Shown here: positions 1-8,846 of the stretch, in pieces
Layout of the letters: the number at the start of each line of letters is the position of its first letter
Numbering within the stretch: the stretch's first letter is position 1
Assembly: GCF_000265365.1 (NCBI RefSeq)
Contig: NC_018011.1
Coordinates: 682,001 to 746,000, forward strand
Length of the DNA stretch: 64,000 nt
From: Alistipes finegoldii DSM 17242
GTDB lineage: Bacteria; Bacteroidota; Bacteroidia; Bacteroidales; Rikenellaceae
Direction: 5' to 3'
The notes under the pieces: generated by a model
What the model saw: the letters and a program-made list of their open reading frames with translations, nothing else
Databases searched by the model: none
What the model was told of the DNA's origin: nothing
Made by a program: the position numbers and the translations under genes

Positions 1-3
1 GTA

Positions 4-747
4 TCATATGAGCAGGACTTGCGTCAGTATAAGGTTAAAGATCATGATCACTACGGAGCTGACCACCACGGCGCGCGTCGAGGCGGCGCCCACTTCGAGC
101 GAATTGCCCTTGGCGTAATAGCCGTAGAAGGCCGAAATCGAGGTGATGATATAGGCGAAGACGGCGGTCTTGATCAGCGAATAGACGATCGAATAGGGCT
201 TGAAATCCATCAGCAGGCCGTCGATGTAGTCGGCCGGGATCATGATGCCGGTCAGGTAGGCGATCGCCCAGCCGCCCATAATGCCGATCGCGATGCTCAG
301 GATGGTCAGAAACGGGAAGAAAACCACCGCGGCGACGATCTTCGGCAGGATCAGGTACGACGCGGAGTTGACGCCCATGATCTCCAGCGCGTCGATCTGT
401 TCGGTGATGCGCATGGTGCCGATCTCCGAGGCGATGCTCGACCCGACCTTGCCGGCCAGAATCAGCGCCACGACCGTCGATGAAAATTCGAGGATCATCG
501 TCTCGCGCGTGGCGTAGCCCACCAGCGAGCGGGGGATGAAGGGCGAATCGAGGTTGATGCACATCTGCAGGGTGATGACCGCGCCGATGAATACCGAGAT
601 GATCGCGGTCAGGCCGATCGAGTCGATGCCCAGCGACTCCATTTCGTAAACGATGCGGCGGCGGTAGATGGCGGCCTTCTCCGGACGGGAAAAGACTTTC
701 CCCATCAGGATGAAATAGCGGCCTATCAGCTCGAATATCTTCAGCAT
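4..747 (-). CDS. mlaE: MlaE/YrbE-family ABC transporter permease
   Basis: Integral membrane permease of the MlaE (DUF140) family, which with an MlaF-type ATPase and an MCE-domain protein moves phospholipids between the inner and outer membranes. The 247-residue protein has the family's usual length and about five hydrophobic segments. The conserved central stretch is visible at residues 97-125 (LAGKVGSSIASEIGTMRITE, then the ALEIMGV segment). It lies 3 nt downstream of the DUF4834 gene on the same strand, so the two are probably co-transcribed. The ATPase and MCE genes would be expected beyond the left edge. The stop codon is at the very start of the window, so the gene is complete. Confidence 0.93.
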   Translation of the reverse strand: MLKIFELIGRYFILMGKVFSRPEKAAIYRRRIVYEMESLGIDSIGLTAIISVFIGAVITLQMCINLDSPFIPRSLVGYATRETMILEFSSTVVALILAGKVGSSIASEIGTMRITEQIDALEIMGVNSASYLILPKIVAAVVFFPFLTILSIAIGIMGGWAIAYLTGIMIPADYIDGLLMDFKPYSIVYSLIKTAVFAYIITSISAFYGYYAKGNSLEVGAASTRAVVVSSVVIMIFNLILTQVLLI

Positions 748-750
748 ACG

Positions 751-1167
751 CTACTCTTGTTTCGGCTCTTTCGTCTCTTCGAACTCGACGTAGTCGCCGA
801 CGTCTTTCGACACCCGTTTTTCGGGCGCCCCGGAGGTTTTGCGCACCTTCACTTCGCCTTCGCGGCCCTTGCGGGACTCGCCGGCAAAGGGCGAGCCGAA
901 ACCCTGTCCGCCGAAATTGCGCGGATCGAAGCCTTCGCCGAACTGCTCCTCCATCTGGCGGCGGACCTTGTTCATCCGCCAGCGGAACACCAGTATCAGC
1001 GCCACGGCCAATATCAGAATACTCATAACGACATACAGAAAAAACAGTGCGACGCCCTTCAGCAGCGCCGGAGCGGCGATGGCGAGGATGAGAATGACCA
1101 AAACCGTCAGCGGATTGCGCTGCACGAATCCCACCAGAGCGTTTATGATTGCGGTCAGAAAATTCAT
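751..1167 (-). CDS. DUF4834-like small membrane protein
   Basis: A 138-residue protein with two hydrophobic segments (about residues 20-38 and 40-62) and then a charged cytoplasmic tail containing RWRMNKVRRQMEEQFGEGFDPRNF and a Lys/Glu-rich C-terminus. This architecture matches the DUF4834 family of Bacteroidetes, whose function is unknown. The gene is the first of a two-gene unit with the MlaE-type permease, which hints at a membrane-related role, but nothing in the sequence shows an activity. The start is the ATG after a short AT-rich leader shared divergently with purB. Confidence 0.75.
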   Translation of the reverse strand: MNFLTAIINALVGFVQRNPLTVLVILILAIAAPALLKGVALFFLYVVMSILILAVALILVFRWRMNKVRRQMEEQFGEGFDPRNFGGQGFGSPFAGESRKGREGEVKVRKTSGAPEKRVSKDVGDYVEFEETKEPKQE

Positions 1168-1266
1168 TGCAATTTAAAGTTTACAACCTTACAAAGGTAG
1201 GGAAAAATATGCGGATTTCAATTAATTGTCGTAAATTTGGTGCCGGAAAACAAATCACAACACAAT

Positions 1267-2613
1267 ATGCTCAACAAACTTACAGCCATTTCGCCCGTAG
1301 ACGGCCGCTACCGTAATACAACGGAAACGCTCGCCGATTATTTTTCGGAACAGGCCCTCATCCGCTACCGCATCCGCGTCGAAGTGGAATACTTCATCGC
1401 GCTCTGCGAGATTCCCCTGCCCCAGCTGGCCGGCATCGATCGTACCAAATTCGCCGCCCTGCGCGCCCTATACCTCGATTTCTCGCCCGCCGACGCCGAG
1501 CGCGTCAAGCAGATCGAGTCGGTCACCAACCACGACGTCAAAGCCATCGAGTACATCATCAAGGAAAAAATGGACACGCTCGGACTGGAAGCCTACAAGG
1601 AATTCGTTCACTTCGGGCTTACCTCGCAGGACATCAACAACACGGCCATTCCGCTCTCGCTGAAGGAGGCGATGGCGGGTTTCTACTACCCCGCCGTCGA
1701 AGAGGTGCGCGACAAACTGGCGGCTTTTGCCGACGAGTGGCATGACGTGCCGATGCTGGCGCGCACGCACGGCCAGCCCGCATCTCCCACGACGCTGGGC
1801 AAGGAGTTCATGGTTTTCGTCGAGCGCATCGAGAAGCAGCTGGCCATGCTGCACGACATCGCCGTTCCGGCCAAGTTCGGCGGCGCGACCGGCAACTTCA
1901 ACGCACACCGTGCGGCCTATCCGCAGTACGACTGGGTGGCTTTCGCCAACAGGTTCGTCGGCGAGACGCTGGGGCTCTGCCGCTCGCAGTACACCACGCA
2001 GATCGAACATTACGACAACTTGGCCGCGATCTTCGACAACATGAAGCGCATCGACACCATCCTCATCGACCTCTGCCGCGACATGTGGACCTATATTTCG
2101 ATGGAGTACTTCAAACAGCAGATCAAGGCCGGCGAGGTCGGATCGAGCGCCATGCCGCACAAAGTCAATCCGATCGACTTCGAGAACGCCGAGGGCAACT
2201 TCGGCATCGCCAACGCCCTTTTCGAACACCTCTCGTCGAAGCTCCCCGTCTCGCGCCTCCAGCGCGACCTCACCGACTCGACCGTGCTGCGCAACATCGG
2301 CGTTCCGGTGGCCCACGCCGCCATTGCGCTGCGATCGCTGATGAAGGGACTCAACAAGGTGATCCTCAACCGCGAAGCGCTCGACCGCGATCTGGAAAAC
2401 AACTGGGCCGTGGTGGCCGAAGGCATCCAGACCATTCTGCGCCGCGAGGGCTACCCCAAGCCCTACGAGGCGCTCAAGGCCCTGACCCGCACCAACGCCC
2501 ACATCACCCACGAGTCGATCGCCGCATTCATCGAGACGCTCGACGTGGCCGAAACGGTCAAGGAGGAGCTGCGCGCACTCGCCCCCTCGACCTACACGGG
2601 CGTATTCCGCTAA
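1267..2613 (+). CDS. purB: Adenylosuccinate lyase
   Basis: PurB cleaves SAICAR and adenylosuccinate to release fumarate in purine synthesis. It is a cytoplasmic homotetramer of the fumarase/aspartase superfamily. The 448-residue protein has the family length and carries the superfamily signature SSAMPHKVNPIDFE near residues 292-305, plus the TSQDINNTA and ARTHGQPASP active-site segments nearer the N-terminus. The ATG at 1267 (MLNKLTAISPVDGRY) fits family starts. An in-frame TTG 30 nt upstream would add an unconserved extension and was not chosen. A strong intrinsic terminator follows 27 bp after the stop, so it is probably transcribed alone. Confidence 0.97.
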   Translation: MLNKLTAISPVDGRYRNTTETLADYFSEQALIRYRIRVEVEYFIALCEIPLPQLAGIDRTKFAALRALYLDFSPADAERVKQIESVTNHDVKAIEYIIKEKMDTLGLEAYKEFVHFGLTSQDINNTAIPLSLKEAMAGFYYPAVEEVRDKLAAFADEWHDVPMLARTHGQPASPTTLGKEFMVFVERIEKQLAMLHDIAVPAKFGGATGNFNAHRAAYPQYDWVAFANRFVGETLGLCRSQYTTQIEHYDNLAAIFDNMKRIDTILIDLCRDMWTYISMEYFKQQIKAGEVGSSAMPHKVNPIDFENAEGNFGIANALFEHLSSKLPVSRLQRDLTDSTVLRNIGVPVAHAAIALRSLMKGLNKVILNREALDRDLENNWAVVAEGIQTILRREGYPKPYEALKALTRTNAHITHESIAAFIETLDVAETVKEELRALAPSTYTGVFR

Positions 2614-2640
2614 GACGGAAGGATACTCCATACGGCAGAC

Positions 2641-2673
2641 AAGTCCCGGTCGTGGGGACCGGGACTTGTTTTT
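2641..2673 (+). terminator. Intrinsic terminator after purB
   Basis: An 11-bp perfect stem (AAGTCCCGGTC, 2641-2651, with 2657-2667) closes a five-base loop and is followed by GTTTTT. Confidence 0.9.
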
Positions 2674-2815
2674 GGCACGGGCTTTGCGATTCAGACAATC
2701 AACTGCGGAACAGCAACCGCAGTGAGGTTTCTTCATTTATTTAAGTTTGGGTTAGTAGTTTTAGGAGGGCAATCCTCCGCAGGCAGCAGGCAATCGTGAG
2801 ATTCCCTGCTGTTTT
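2674..2815 (+). repeat. ~140-bp intergenic repeat, copy 1
   Basis: This stretch is nearly identical to 5133-5276. The 115-bp core starting at 2701 differs at only a handful of positions. It contains a palindrome (ACTGCGG...CCGCAGT), a TAAGTTTG promoter-like box, a GGAGG/CCTCC hairpin and a terminator-like hairpin. The two copies flank the lipoprotein gene at 3023-4936 in direct orientation. I see no further copy in the window. Confidence 0.9.
2756..2815 (+). ncRNA. Candidate small RNA, copy 1
   Basis: Seven bases after a TAAGTTTG box (2742-2749, matching the Bacteroidetes -7 motif TAnnTTTG) begins a short stretch that could fold into two stem-loops. The first is GGAGG-gcaat-CCTCC. The second is CAGCAGG/CCTGCTG, a C-C internal mismatch, then AATC-GTGA-GATT with a GNRA tetraloop, followed by GTTTT. 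The second hairpin is a plausible intrinsic terminator, giving a transcript of about 60 nt. No -33 TTTG box is evident. Strong conservation with the copy at 5215 supports function. It could instead be a leader of the downstream gene, but that gene has its own promoter-like sequence at 2898. Confidence 0.5.
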
Positions 2816-2897
2816 GTCATATATTGCGCCCGGTTCCGCTCCGACCCGTTCATTTTGCCGTTTTATCCGGCCCTGCGGCGACTTAAGCGGAAAAATA

Positions 2898-2929
2898 TTT
2901 GGATTTATTTGCAGGAAACCTTACTTTTA
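2898..2929 (+). promoter_or_regulatory. Bacteroidetes-type promoter for the lipoprotein gene
   Basis: TTTG (2898-2901), a 20-nt spacer and TACTTTTA (2922-2929) match the -33/-7 pattern TTTG-N20-TAnnTTTG at all but one position. It would give a leader of about 85 nt for the gene at 3023. Confidence 0.55.
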
Positions 2930-3022
2930 GCCCGTCACTTGCCGCAGAACGGATCTTCCCGCAGGTCCCGACTGCACCCGAACAAAAACTGTTATTAATC
3001 ACTAATCCCAAAAATCACATCT

Positions 3023-4936
3023 ATGATTAAATCGATTCTTTCGTGGAGCACTGCGCTGCTGGTGCTATGCTCCGGTCTTCTGGCCTCGTGCGACGACAAA
3101 GACGAGGGGGGGGGAAATCCTCCTGCTCCGGCCGTCACGCTGGCTGTCGGTGACGCCGCCTCCAACACGCTGAAATTCACGCTCACCCTGAGCGACGCGG
3201 ACAAATGCACCTATGTCTGCACCAAATCCTCCGAAGCCGTTCCCTCGGCCGAGAAAATTCTCGCCGACGGCAAATCCGTAACCGCATCGGGTCTCATCAC
3301 GATCGGCGACCTCGAACCCAGCACCACTTACCGCCTTTCGGCAGTCGCCTCCAACGGCAAGGTCAACGGCAAGGTCGAAACCATCGAACACACCACCTCC
3401 GCCCCCGACGTACACCCGGCCGTCGTTCTGACGCCCGGCACGCCCACTTCGACGACCCTTTCGTTCACCGCGGCCCTGACCGACCCCGAAACGGCCGCAT
3501 ACGTCTGTCTCGAAAAGACCGAAGGGACGACCGTTCCCACGGCCGAAGAGATTCTCCGCGACGGCACCGCCATCGCCCAGACGGGTGAGCTCCTCGTCGA
3601 GAACCTGAAACCCGCCACCGTCTACCTCATCGCGGCGGCAGTCGCCAACACCGGCGTCTATTCGGAGGTCGAAACCCTCGAAATGGAGACCGTCGCCCGG
3701 ACGCCCGTCGTCACGGTCATCGCAGGCACTCCGACCGAAACGACCCTCTCGTTCCATTTCAAACTGACCGATGCGGAGAAAGCCGCATACGTCTGCATCG
3801 AGGAAACCGACAACCCGACGATTCCTTCGGCCGAGGAGATTCTCCGCGACGGCACCGACCTGCCCGTATCGGCAGATGCAGCGGAGATCCGGGAGCTGAA
3901 ACCCGGCACGACCTATATCGTCGCCGTCGCCGCGTCGAATAAAACAGTATACTCCGACGTCAAGACGGTCGAGATGACCACCGACCAAGCCGTCGAAGGC
4001 CCGATCGTGTTCGACCGGCAGGCTGCAGGCGGATACTATCCCACCGAGAGCAGCTACATCGGTGAATTCCTCTTGGTGCTCGCCGACGGCGAAACCACCG
4101 AATCCGGGGGCGTCTACGCCACCACCGGCGCAGGCCGTGCCATGAGCATCGACCTCTACCAGATGGCGGTAAGCAATCCCAATACGACGATCACCCTGCC
4201 GGCCCGCGACTACAGGTACGCCACCAACAAGGGCCTGACGACGTTCGACCCCGTGAAAACCTACTGTATGGTCAACGACGGCAAAGGCAATATCACCCGA
4301 ACCGACTTCAAGGCAGGTACGATCTCCGTCAAGAAGGCCGGCTCGACCTATACGATCACCGCGACGCTGACCACGACCGACGACGAGGAGTTCACGACCA
4401 GCTACGAGGGTCCGCTGACGATCGAAAACAAGACCTCCACCGAAATCCCCGATCTCCCCACTCTCGACAAGGACGTAACGAATCTCTCCTTCATCCGCGC
4501 GCTGGGCAAATATTACAGCGATTCCGACACGGCAGACCAATGTATCGTAAATCTTTACGACGTCGAGCCGACAATCTCCTACGGTTCCGATTACCTCGGA
4601 CAGGCAGGACATCTGGTATCGCTCGATCTCTCGACCGCCGTTTCGACGGAAATGCAGTTGCAGGAGGGAACCTACAACGTCTCCGCATCGGGCACGCCGG
4701 GTTCTTACGAAGCCGGCCGCCAAACGGAGTTCATGGATACGAAACTCCCCGTAGGCACCTACTGCGAAGAGCGTAACGACAATTTCCAGTCGTTCTACGG
4801 ATTCGTCGCGTCCGGTACCGTAACGATCACCAAATCGGGCAGCGGTTACCGCTTCGTACTCGACTTCACCACCGACAAGGGGCACAAGGTCAGCGGCACC
4901 TACGAAGGCAACGTGGAGATGACCGACAAACGATGA
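3023..4936 (+). CDS. Surface lipoprotein with three FN3/Ig-like repeats
   Basis: A 637-residue predicted lipoprotein with a signal peptide and lipobox LLASC (Cys23). Three homologous repeats of about 95 residues follow (roughly 37-128, 133-225, 230-322), each with a variant of AAYVCxExT...PTAEEILRDGT and ending in an LKPGTTY-type strand, as in fibronectin type III-like folds. The C-terminal half (about 330-637) holds two related beta-rich segments of unknown function. Codons 28-31, just after the lipid anchor, are encoded by a run of nine G. A gain or loss of one G reaches a stop within about 12-22 codons. The gene stands alone between two copies of an intergenic repeat. No enzyme motif is visible; a binding or structural role is inference. 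Confidence 0.85.
   Translation: MIKSILSWSTALLVLCSGLLASCDDKDEGGGNPPAPAVTLAVGDAASNTLKFTLTLSDADKCTYVCTKSSEAVPSAEKILADGKSVTASGLITIGDLEPSTTYRLSAVASNGKVNGKVETIEHTTSAPDVHPAVVLTPGTPTSTTLSFTAALTDPETAAYVCLEKTEGTTVPTAEEILRDGTAIAQTGELLVENLKPATVYLIAAAVANTGVYSEVETLEMETVARTPVVTVIAGTPTETTLSFHFKLTDAEKAAYVCIEETDNPTIPSAEEILRDGTDLPVSADAAEIRELKPGTTYIVAVAASNKTVYSDVKTVEMTTDQAVEGPIVFDRQAAGGYYPTESSYIGEFLLVLADGETTESGGVYATTGAGRAMSIDLYQMAVSNPNTTITLPARDYRYATNKGLTTFDPVKTYCMVNDGKGNITRTDFKAGTISVKKAGSTYTITATLTTTDDEEFTTSYEGPLTIENKTSTEIPDLPTLDKDVTNLSFIRALGKYYSDSDTADQCIVNLYDVEPTISYGSDYLGQAGHLVSLDLSTAVSTEMQLQEGTYNVSASGTPGSYEAGRQTEFMDTKLPVGTYCEERNDNFQSFYGFVASGTVTITKSGSGYRFVLDFTTDKGHKVSGTYEGNVEMTDKR
3106..3114 (+). repeat. G9 homopolymer tract in the lipoprotein gene
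   Basis: Nine consecutive G encode Glu(end)-Gly-Gly-Gly directly after the lipobox. GGG glycine codons are otherwise rare in these genes, which prefer GGC. Confidence 0.95.
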
Positions 4937-4976
4937 TGATAAGGCCCGGCATTCGGGCCATGCCGAAAACGGAAAC

Positions 4977-5009
4977 GGGCAGGATGTCTTCGCGGGCATC
5001 CTGCCCCTC
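4977..5009 (+). terminator. Terminator-like hairpin after the lipoprotein gene
   Basis: A 10-bp stem GGGCAGGATG/CATCCTGCCC is followed by a weak T-tract (CTCGTTTG). A smaller hairpin GGCCCG/CGGGCC lies at 4943-4959. Confidence 0.55.
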
Positions 5010-5132
5010 GTTTGTGCCCGTCCCGTTCGCAGGTCTGTCAGTTTGCAGCCCGGCCAATTCATGTCCCGGCCCGCAGGCGTCACACGACCCGCCCCCGCGA
5101 ACCGCATAGGCGCCCTTCCGGCACGGCGGTCC

Positions 5133-5276
5133 GGCACGGGTTTTGCAATATACCCTGTCAACTGCGGCACAGCAACCGCAGTGAGGTTTCTTCATTTATT
5201 TAAGTTTGGGTTAGTAGTTTCAGGAGGGCAATCCTCCGGAAGGCAGCAGGCAATCGTGAGATTCCCTGCTGTTTTT
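5133..5276 (+). repeat. ~140-bp intergenic repeat, copy 2
   Basis: Direct repeat of 2674-2815 with the same palindrome, promoter-like box (TAAGTTTG, 5201-5208) and two hairpins. Differences are mostly outside the stems, and the terminator T-run is longer (GTTTTT). Confidence 0.9.
5215..5276 (+). ncRNA. Candidate small RNA, copy 2
   Basis: Second copy of the stem-loop pair following a TAAGTTTG box. Both stems (GGAGG/CCTCC; CAGCAGG/CCTGCTG with inner AATC/GATT and GTGA loop) are preserved. The sequence ends in GTTTTTGTG, 120 nt before the permease start. Confidence 0.5.
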
Positions 5277-5396
5277 GTGTGTTTTCGCCTGCAAAACGCC
5301 CGCACGAATCACGCACCCGTCCGAAACGACATTCCGCCCGTCTGGTTACGGCACGGAAACTGATTGGCCGTCAGGTGTAAACCACAATTCCACATT

Positions 5397-6863
5397 ATGG
5401 CAAAAAACAGAAACATCACAACAACGCAGCTCGCGCTGATGACCGCGGCGGCTGTCATCAGTCTGCGCGGGCTTCCGATGATGGCGCAGGAGGAACTTAC
5501 CATGTTCTTCTACATCTTCTTCGCCACCTTCCTGTTCCTGATCCCGGCGGCGCTGGTAGGCGCCGAGCTGGGCAGCGCCTTCGCCTCGAAAGGCGGCGGC
5601 GTCTACACATGGGTCAAAGAGGCCTTCAACAAACACATGGGCTTCACGGCCATCTTCCTGCAATGGATACAGAACGTCGTCTGGTATCCCACCGTACTCG
5701 GCTTCGCCGCGGCGTCGATCGCCTACATGATCGGCATGCCCGACCTCGCCCAGAACGGACTTTTCGTCGGGCTGTTTTCGATCGCCATGTACTGGTGCGC
5801 CACGCTTGTCACCCTGCGCGGCACCTCGGCCATATCGGGCATCACGAGCAAGGGATTCCTCATCGGCACGGTGTTACCCGGCATCGTCGTGATCGTCATG
5901 GCGGTCGTCTGGATGATCGGCGGCAACTCCGTCGCGCTGGAGCATATTCCGGACACCGTCAGTCAGGTCGTCAATATCGACGCCGCGCACCACGTCCATC
6001 CGCGGCTGTTCCCCCACATTACGGGCATGAGCGACATCGCCTTCCTCGCGGGCATCCTGCTGCTGTTCGCCGGCGTCGAGGTGCACGCCGTGCACGCCCC
6101 CGAACTCAAAAAGCCGCAGACGCAGTTTCCGCGCGCCATGTTTCTCGCGGCGCTCATCTCGTTCGGGCTTTTCACGCTGGGCGCGCTGGCCGTGGCGATC
6201 ATCACGCCCTATGACCAGATCAACCTCCAGTCGGGACTGTTCACCACGTTCCAGATCGTCTTCGAACACTACCATGTGGGCTGGCTCACGAACGTCATGG
6301 GACTGCTCGTAGCGTTCGGCGCACTGGCCGGAGTCATGTCGTGGATTTCAGGCCCCAGCCGCGGCCTGCTATGGACGGCGCAGGAGGGCGTGCTGCCCTG
6401 CTTCCTGCAGAAGACCAACAAGAACGGCGTGCAGATCAACATTCTCATCATCCAAGGCTGCATCGTCACCCTGCTGTCGTCGCTCTATATCGTCATGAAC
6501 GACGTGAGCGTGGCGTTCTTCCTGCTGAGCGCCCTGACCGTGGGTCTCTATCTGCTGATGTATATGATGATGTACGCCGCGGGCATCCGCCTGCGCTACA
6601 CGCAGCCCGACCTGATACGCAGCTACCGCATACCGGGCGGCAATGCGGGCATGTGGCTGGTCGGCGGCATCGGATTCCTCGCGGTGCTCTTCTCGTTCAT
6701 CGTCACCTTCTTCCCGCCCTCGCAGCTGCCCGTCGGCAGTCCCGCCATGTATACGTGGCTGGTAGTCGTCGGCACGGCGGTCTTCCTCTCCATCCCGTTC
6801 GTCATCAGTTTCGTCATGGACCGCAGGGCCGCCGGCGCCGCGAACAAGCCCTCCGGCCGATAA
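5397..6863 (+). CDS. APC-superfamily amino acid antiporter, GadC-like
   Basis: A 488-residue inner-membrane transporter with about twelve hydrophobic segments. The APC core is visible near the N-terminus (LMTAAAVISLRGLPMMAQEE in TM1, ALVGAELGSAFASKGGGVYTWV in TM2). Overall similarity points to the glutamate/GABA antiporter (GadC/YcaM) branch, which exchanges an amino acid for its decarboxylation product in acid resistance. No decarboxylase gene lies next to it, so the substrate is uncertain. The ATG at 5397 (MAKNRNITTTQLALM) fits the family. An in-frame start 33 nt upstream would add an unlikely extension. The tail is short, so a GadC-type C-plug does not seem to be present. Confidence 0.85.
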   Translation: MAKNRNITTTQLALMTAAAVISLRGLPMMAQEELTMFFYIFFATFLFLIPAALVGAELGSAFASKGGGVYTWVKEAFNKHMGFTAIFLQWIQNVVWYPTVLGFAAASIAYMIGMPDLAQNGLFVGLFSIAMYWCATLVTLRGTSAISGITSKGFLIGTVLPGIVVIVMAVVWMIGGNSVALEHIPDTVSQVVNIDAAHHVHPRLFPHITGMSDIAFLAGILLLFAGVEVHAVHAPELKKPQTQFPRAMFLAALISFGLFTLGALAVAIITPYDQINLQSGLFTTFQIVFEHYHVGWLTNVMGLLVAFGALAGVMSWISGPSRGLLWTAQEGVLPCFLQKTNKNGVQINILIIQGCIVTLLSSLYIVMNDVSVAFFLLSALTVGLYLLMYMMMYAAGIRLRYTQPDLIRSYRIPGGNAGMWLVGGIGFLAVLFSFIVTFFPPSQLPVGSPAMYTWLVVVGTAVFLSIPFVISFVMDRRAAGAANKPSGR

Positions 6864-6912
6864 CCGCAGCGGAACCGCCGGAACCGGCACGTCTGTCGAA
6901 AATCCACCTTAC

Positions 6913-6959
6913 GCTTCTTCTCCCGTCCCGCCGAATATGCCGCGGACGGGAGAAGAAGC
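6913..6959 (+). terminator. Terminator-like inverted repeat
   Basis: A 16-bp perfect inverted repeat (6913-6928 with 6944-6959; GCTTCTTCTCCCGTCC) lies 50 bp after the permease. It is followed by TATTTGC, so the T-tract is weak. Confidence 0.6.
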
Positions 6960-7083
6960 TATTTGCATGCCGCAGAAGGCGGTCGGACACCGTGCGGACC
7001 GCAACGAAGCCCCCGCAAAGGTAGTTTTTCACCGGCTCGGCACATTCTTCCGGAATATAATATTTTTTTATTCCGTTTTTTTT

Positions 7084-7091
7084 TAATTTTG
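7084..7091 (+). promoter_or_regulatory. -7 promoter element of the sigma factor gene
   Basis: TAATTTTG is a perfect match to TAnnTTTG and ends 9 nt before the ATG at 7101, so the mRNA would be nearly leaderless. No clear -33 TTTG is seen; the upstream 40 bp are very T-rich. Confidence 0.5.
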
Positions 7092-7100
7092 TGTGAGACT

Positions 7101-7658
7101 ATGACTCCGGAAAAAGAAAAAGAACTGCTGACCGCTCTGTCCAAAGGGAACCAATCCGCATTCGATTCCCTCTACCTGTTTTATGCTCCCAAGGTCAGGG
7201 AATTCGTGTTCCGGCTGCTTAAAAACCCCGGCGAAGCGGAAGACGTCACGCAAAACATCTTCCTGCGCGTCTGGGAGAAGCGCCGCGAACTGGGCGGCAC
7301 ACGCTCGCTGCGGAGCTACCTCTACACGATGGCCCGCAACGCCGTATTCGACATCTTTTCCCACTCGATCGTAGAAGACAAATACATGCAGGAGCATATC
7401 AACTCGGCCGCCGAGCGGCGCGACGCTCCGCTCAGCGAGAAAATCGAGACCGAGGAGCTGGCGCTGCTCATCGCCGTCGCCGTGGACCGCATGCCCGAAC
7501 AGCGCCGCCGGGTTTTCAGCCTGAGCCGTTACGAAGAGCTTTCCAACAAGGAGATCGCCGAGCGGCTCAACCTCAGCGTCAAAACCGTCGAACGCCACAT
7601 GACCGCCGCCCTGAGCCAGCTCCGCCGGCTGCTGACGCTCCTCGCCCTCTTCGTCTGA
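7101..7658 (+). CDS. ECF RNA polymerase sigma factor (locus A)
   Basis: A 185-residue sigma-70 family factor of the Bacteroidetes ECF type that works with FecR-like anti-sigma factors. Region 2 is visible as FDSLYLFYAPKVREFVFRLL...AEDVTQNIFLRVWEKR. Region 4 is an HTH near the C-terminus (LSNKEIAERLNLSVKTVERHM). The FecR-like gene follows 132 bp later, then an STN-domain SusC, which is the standard trans-envelope signalling order. By analogy the sigma factor would switch on the SusC/SusD operon when SusC binds its ligand. The start is the ATG right after a TAATTTTG box. Confidence 0.95.
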   Translation: MTPEKEKELLTALSKGNQSAFDSLYLFYAPKVREFVFRLLKNPGEAEDVTQNIFLRVWEKRRELGGTRSLRSYLYTMARNAVFDIFSHSIVEDKYMQEHINSAAERRDAPLSEKIETEELALLIAVAVDRMPEQRRRVFSLSRYEELSNKEIAERLNLSVKTVERHMTAALSQLRRLLTLLALFV

Positions 7659-7790
7659 AAACGCGCCCCGAAAACGCCCGTCCGAAGGCGCCTTCCGAAA
7701 AAATACGAAAAAAATCGCTGCCGGGTGGGGGTTGCGCCCCGCCATGCCGTCTTATTTATAAAAGCATATCCCGGATAAAGACCGCATACG

Positions 7791-8792
7791 ATGGAGAGAC
7801 GACAAATAAGAGAGCTCATCGGCAGATTCCTGCACAACGACGTCCCCGGCGAACTCCAGACGCAATTCCGCCGCTGGATGCTCCAGCCCGGCGACGGCGA
7901 CGAAAAAGAAGCCGCGCTGCGCGAGGAGTGGACCGCCGTCGTGGAAAGCCCTGCGGCGGCCGACCGCAGTGAAGAGCTGCAGCGGCTCCGTCACACCATC
8001 CGCATGCGTGAAGCGCAGCAGCGGCGCAGCCGCATTTTCCGCCGCATACGCTACGCCGCGGCCGCAGCCGCCGTGCTGCTGTTTGCCGTCGGCGAATATT
8101 ACTACGTACGCTCGGCGTCGGCCGTTCCGGCCGAAATCCGCCTGCTGACGGCGCGCGGGAGCAAAGGCGAATTCCAGCTGCCCGACGGCACGAAGGTATG
8201 GCTCAACGCATCGAGCCGCCTGACCTATCCCGAAACATTCGACCGCAGGGAACGCCGCGTGACGCTCGAAGGCGAAGCCTATTTCGAAGTGGCGCGCAAC
8301 ACGTCGCACCCCTTCGTCGTCGATATGAACCGCATGGAGATCGAAGTGCTCGGCACCACGTTCGACGCCCGCTACGAGCGCACCAGCGGCATCGCCGAAA
8401 CGACGCTCAACAGCGGCTCTATCTGCGTCCGCACGTCGCGCTCCCGGCAGGCCGTGCGGCTCCGGCCCGACGAACGGCTGGTCTTCAACGAGACCACCGG
8501 AAGCATGATCATCGAACAGGTGAACGCCTCGAACTACAACAGCTGGATACAGCCCACCCTGACCTTCTTCGACATGACGCTCGAAGACATCATCACCAAC
8601 CTCGAACGCTGGTTCAACGTTCCGATCGGCACCGACGCCTCGGTGGACCGCACCATCTGTCTGTCGTTCCACGTACGCCACGAATCGCTCGAAGAGACCC
8701 TGCAGGTCATCTCGCTCATCACGGGACTGCAATACACGCTCGACGGCGAGTCGGCCACGTTCCACACCGCACGAACCACCAGATCAAGATAA
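7791..8792 (+). CDS. FecR-family anti-sigma factor (locus A)
   Basis: A 333-residue single-pass inner-membrane regulator. The cytoplasmic N-terminus (about 1-85) should bind the sigma factor, a hydrophobic segment at about 86-102 spans the membrane, and the periplasmic FecR domain begins with KGEFQLPDGTKVWLNASSRLTYPE and continues with LEGEAYFEVARN. The C-terminal DUF4974-type segment (LTFFDMTLEDIITNLERWFNV) matches the part that contacts the STN domain of the partner receptor. It is paralogous to the FecR gene at 30820. Confidence 0.95.
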   Translation: MERRQIRELIGRFLHNDVPGELQTQFRRWMLQPGDGDEKEAALREEWTAVVESPAAADRSEELQRLRHTIRMREAQQRRSRIFRRIRYAAAAAAVLLFAVGEYYYVRSASAVPAEIRLLTARGSKGEFQLPDGTKVWLNASSRLTYPETFDRRERRVTLEGEAYFEVARNTSHPFVVDMNRMEIEVLGTTFDARYERTSGIAETTLNSGSICVRTSRSRQAVRLRPDERLVFNETTGSMIIEQVNASNYNSWIQPTLTFFDMTLEDIITNLERWFNVPIGTDASVDRTICLSFHVRHESLEETLQVISLITGLQYTLDGESATFHTARTTRSR

Positions 8793-8846
8793 CCTGAAAA
8801 AACCGAAAAGCCTATGGGAATTCCTCCTCCGTGATCCACGAAAAAA

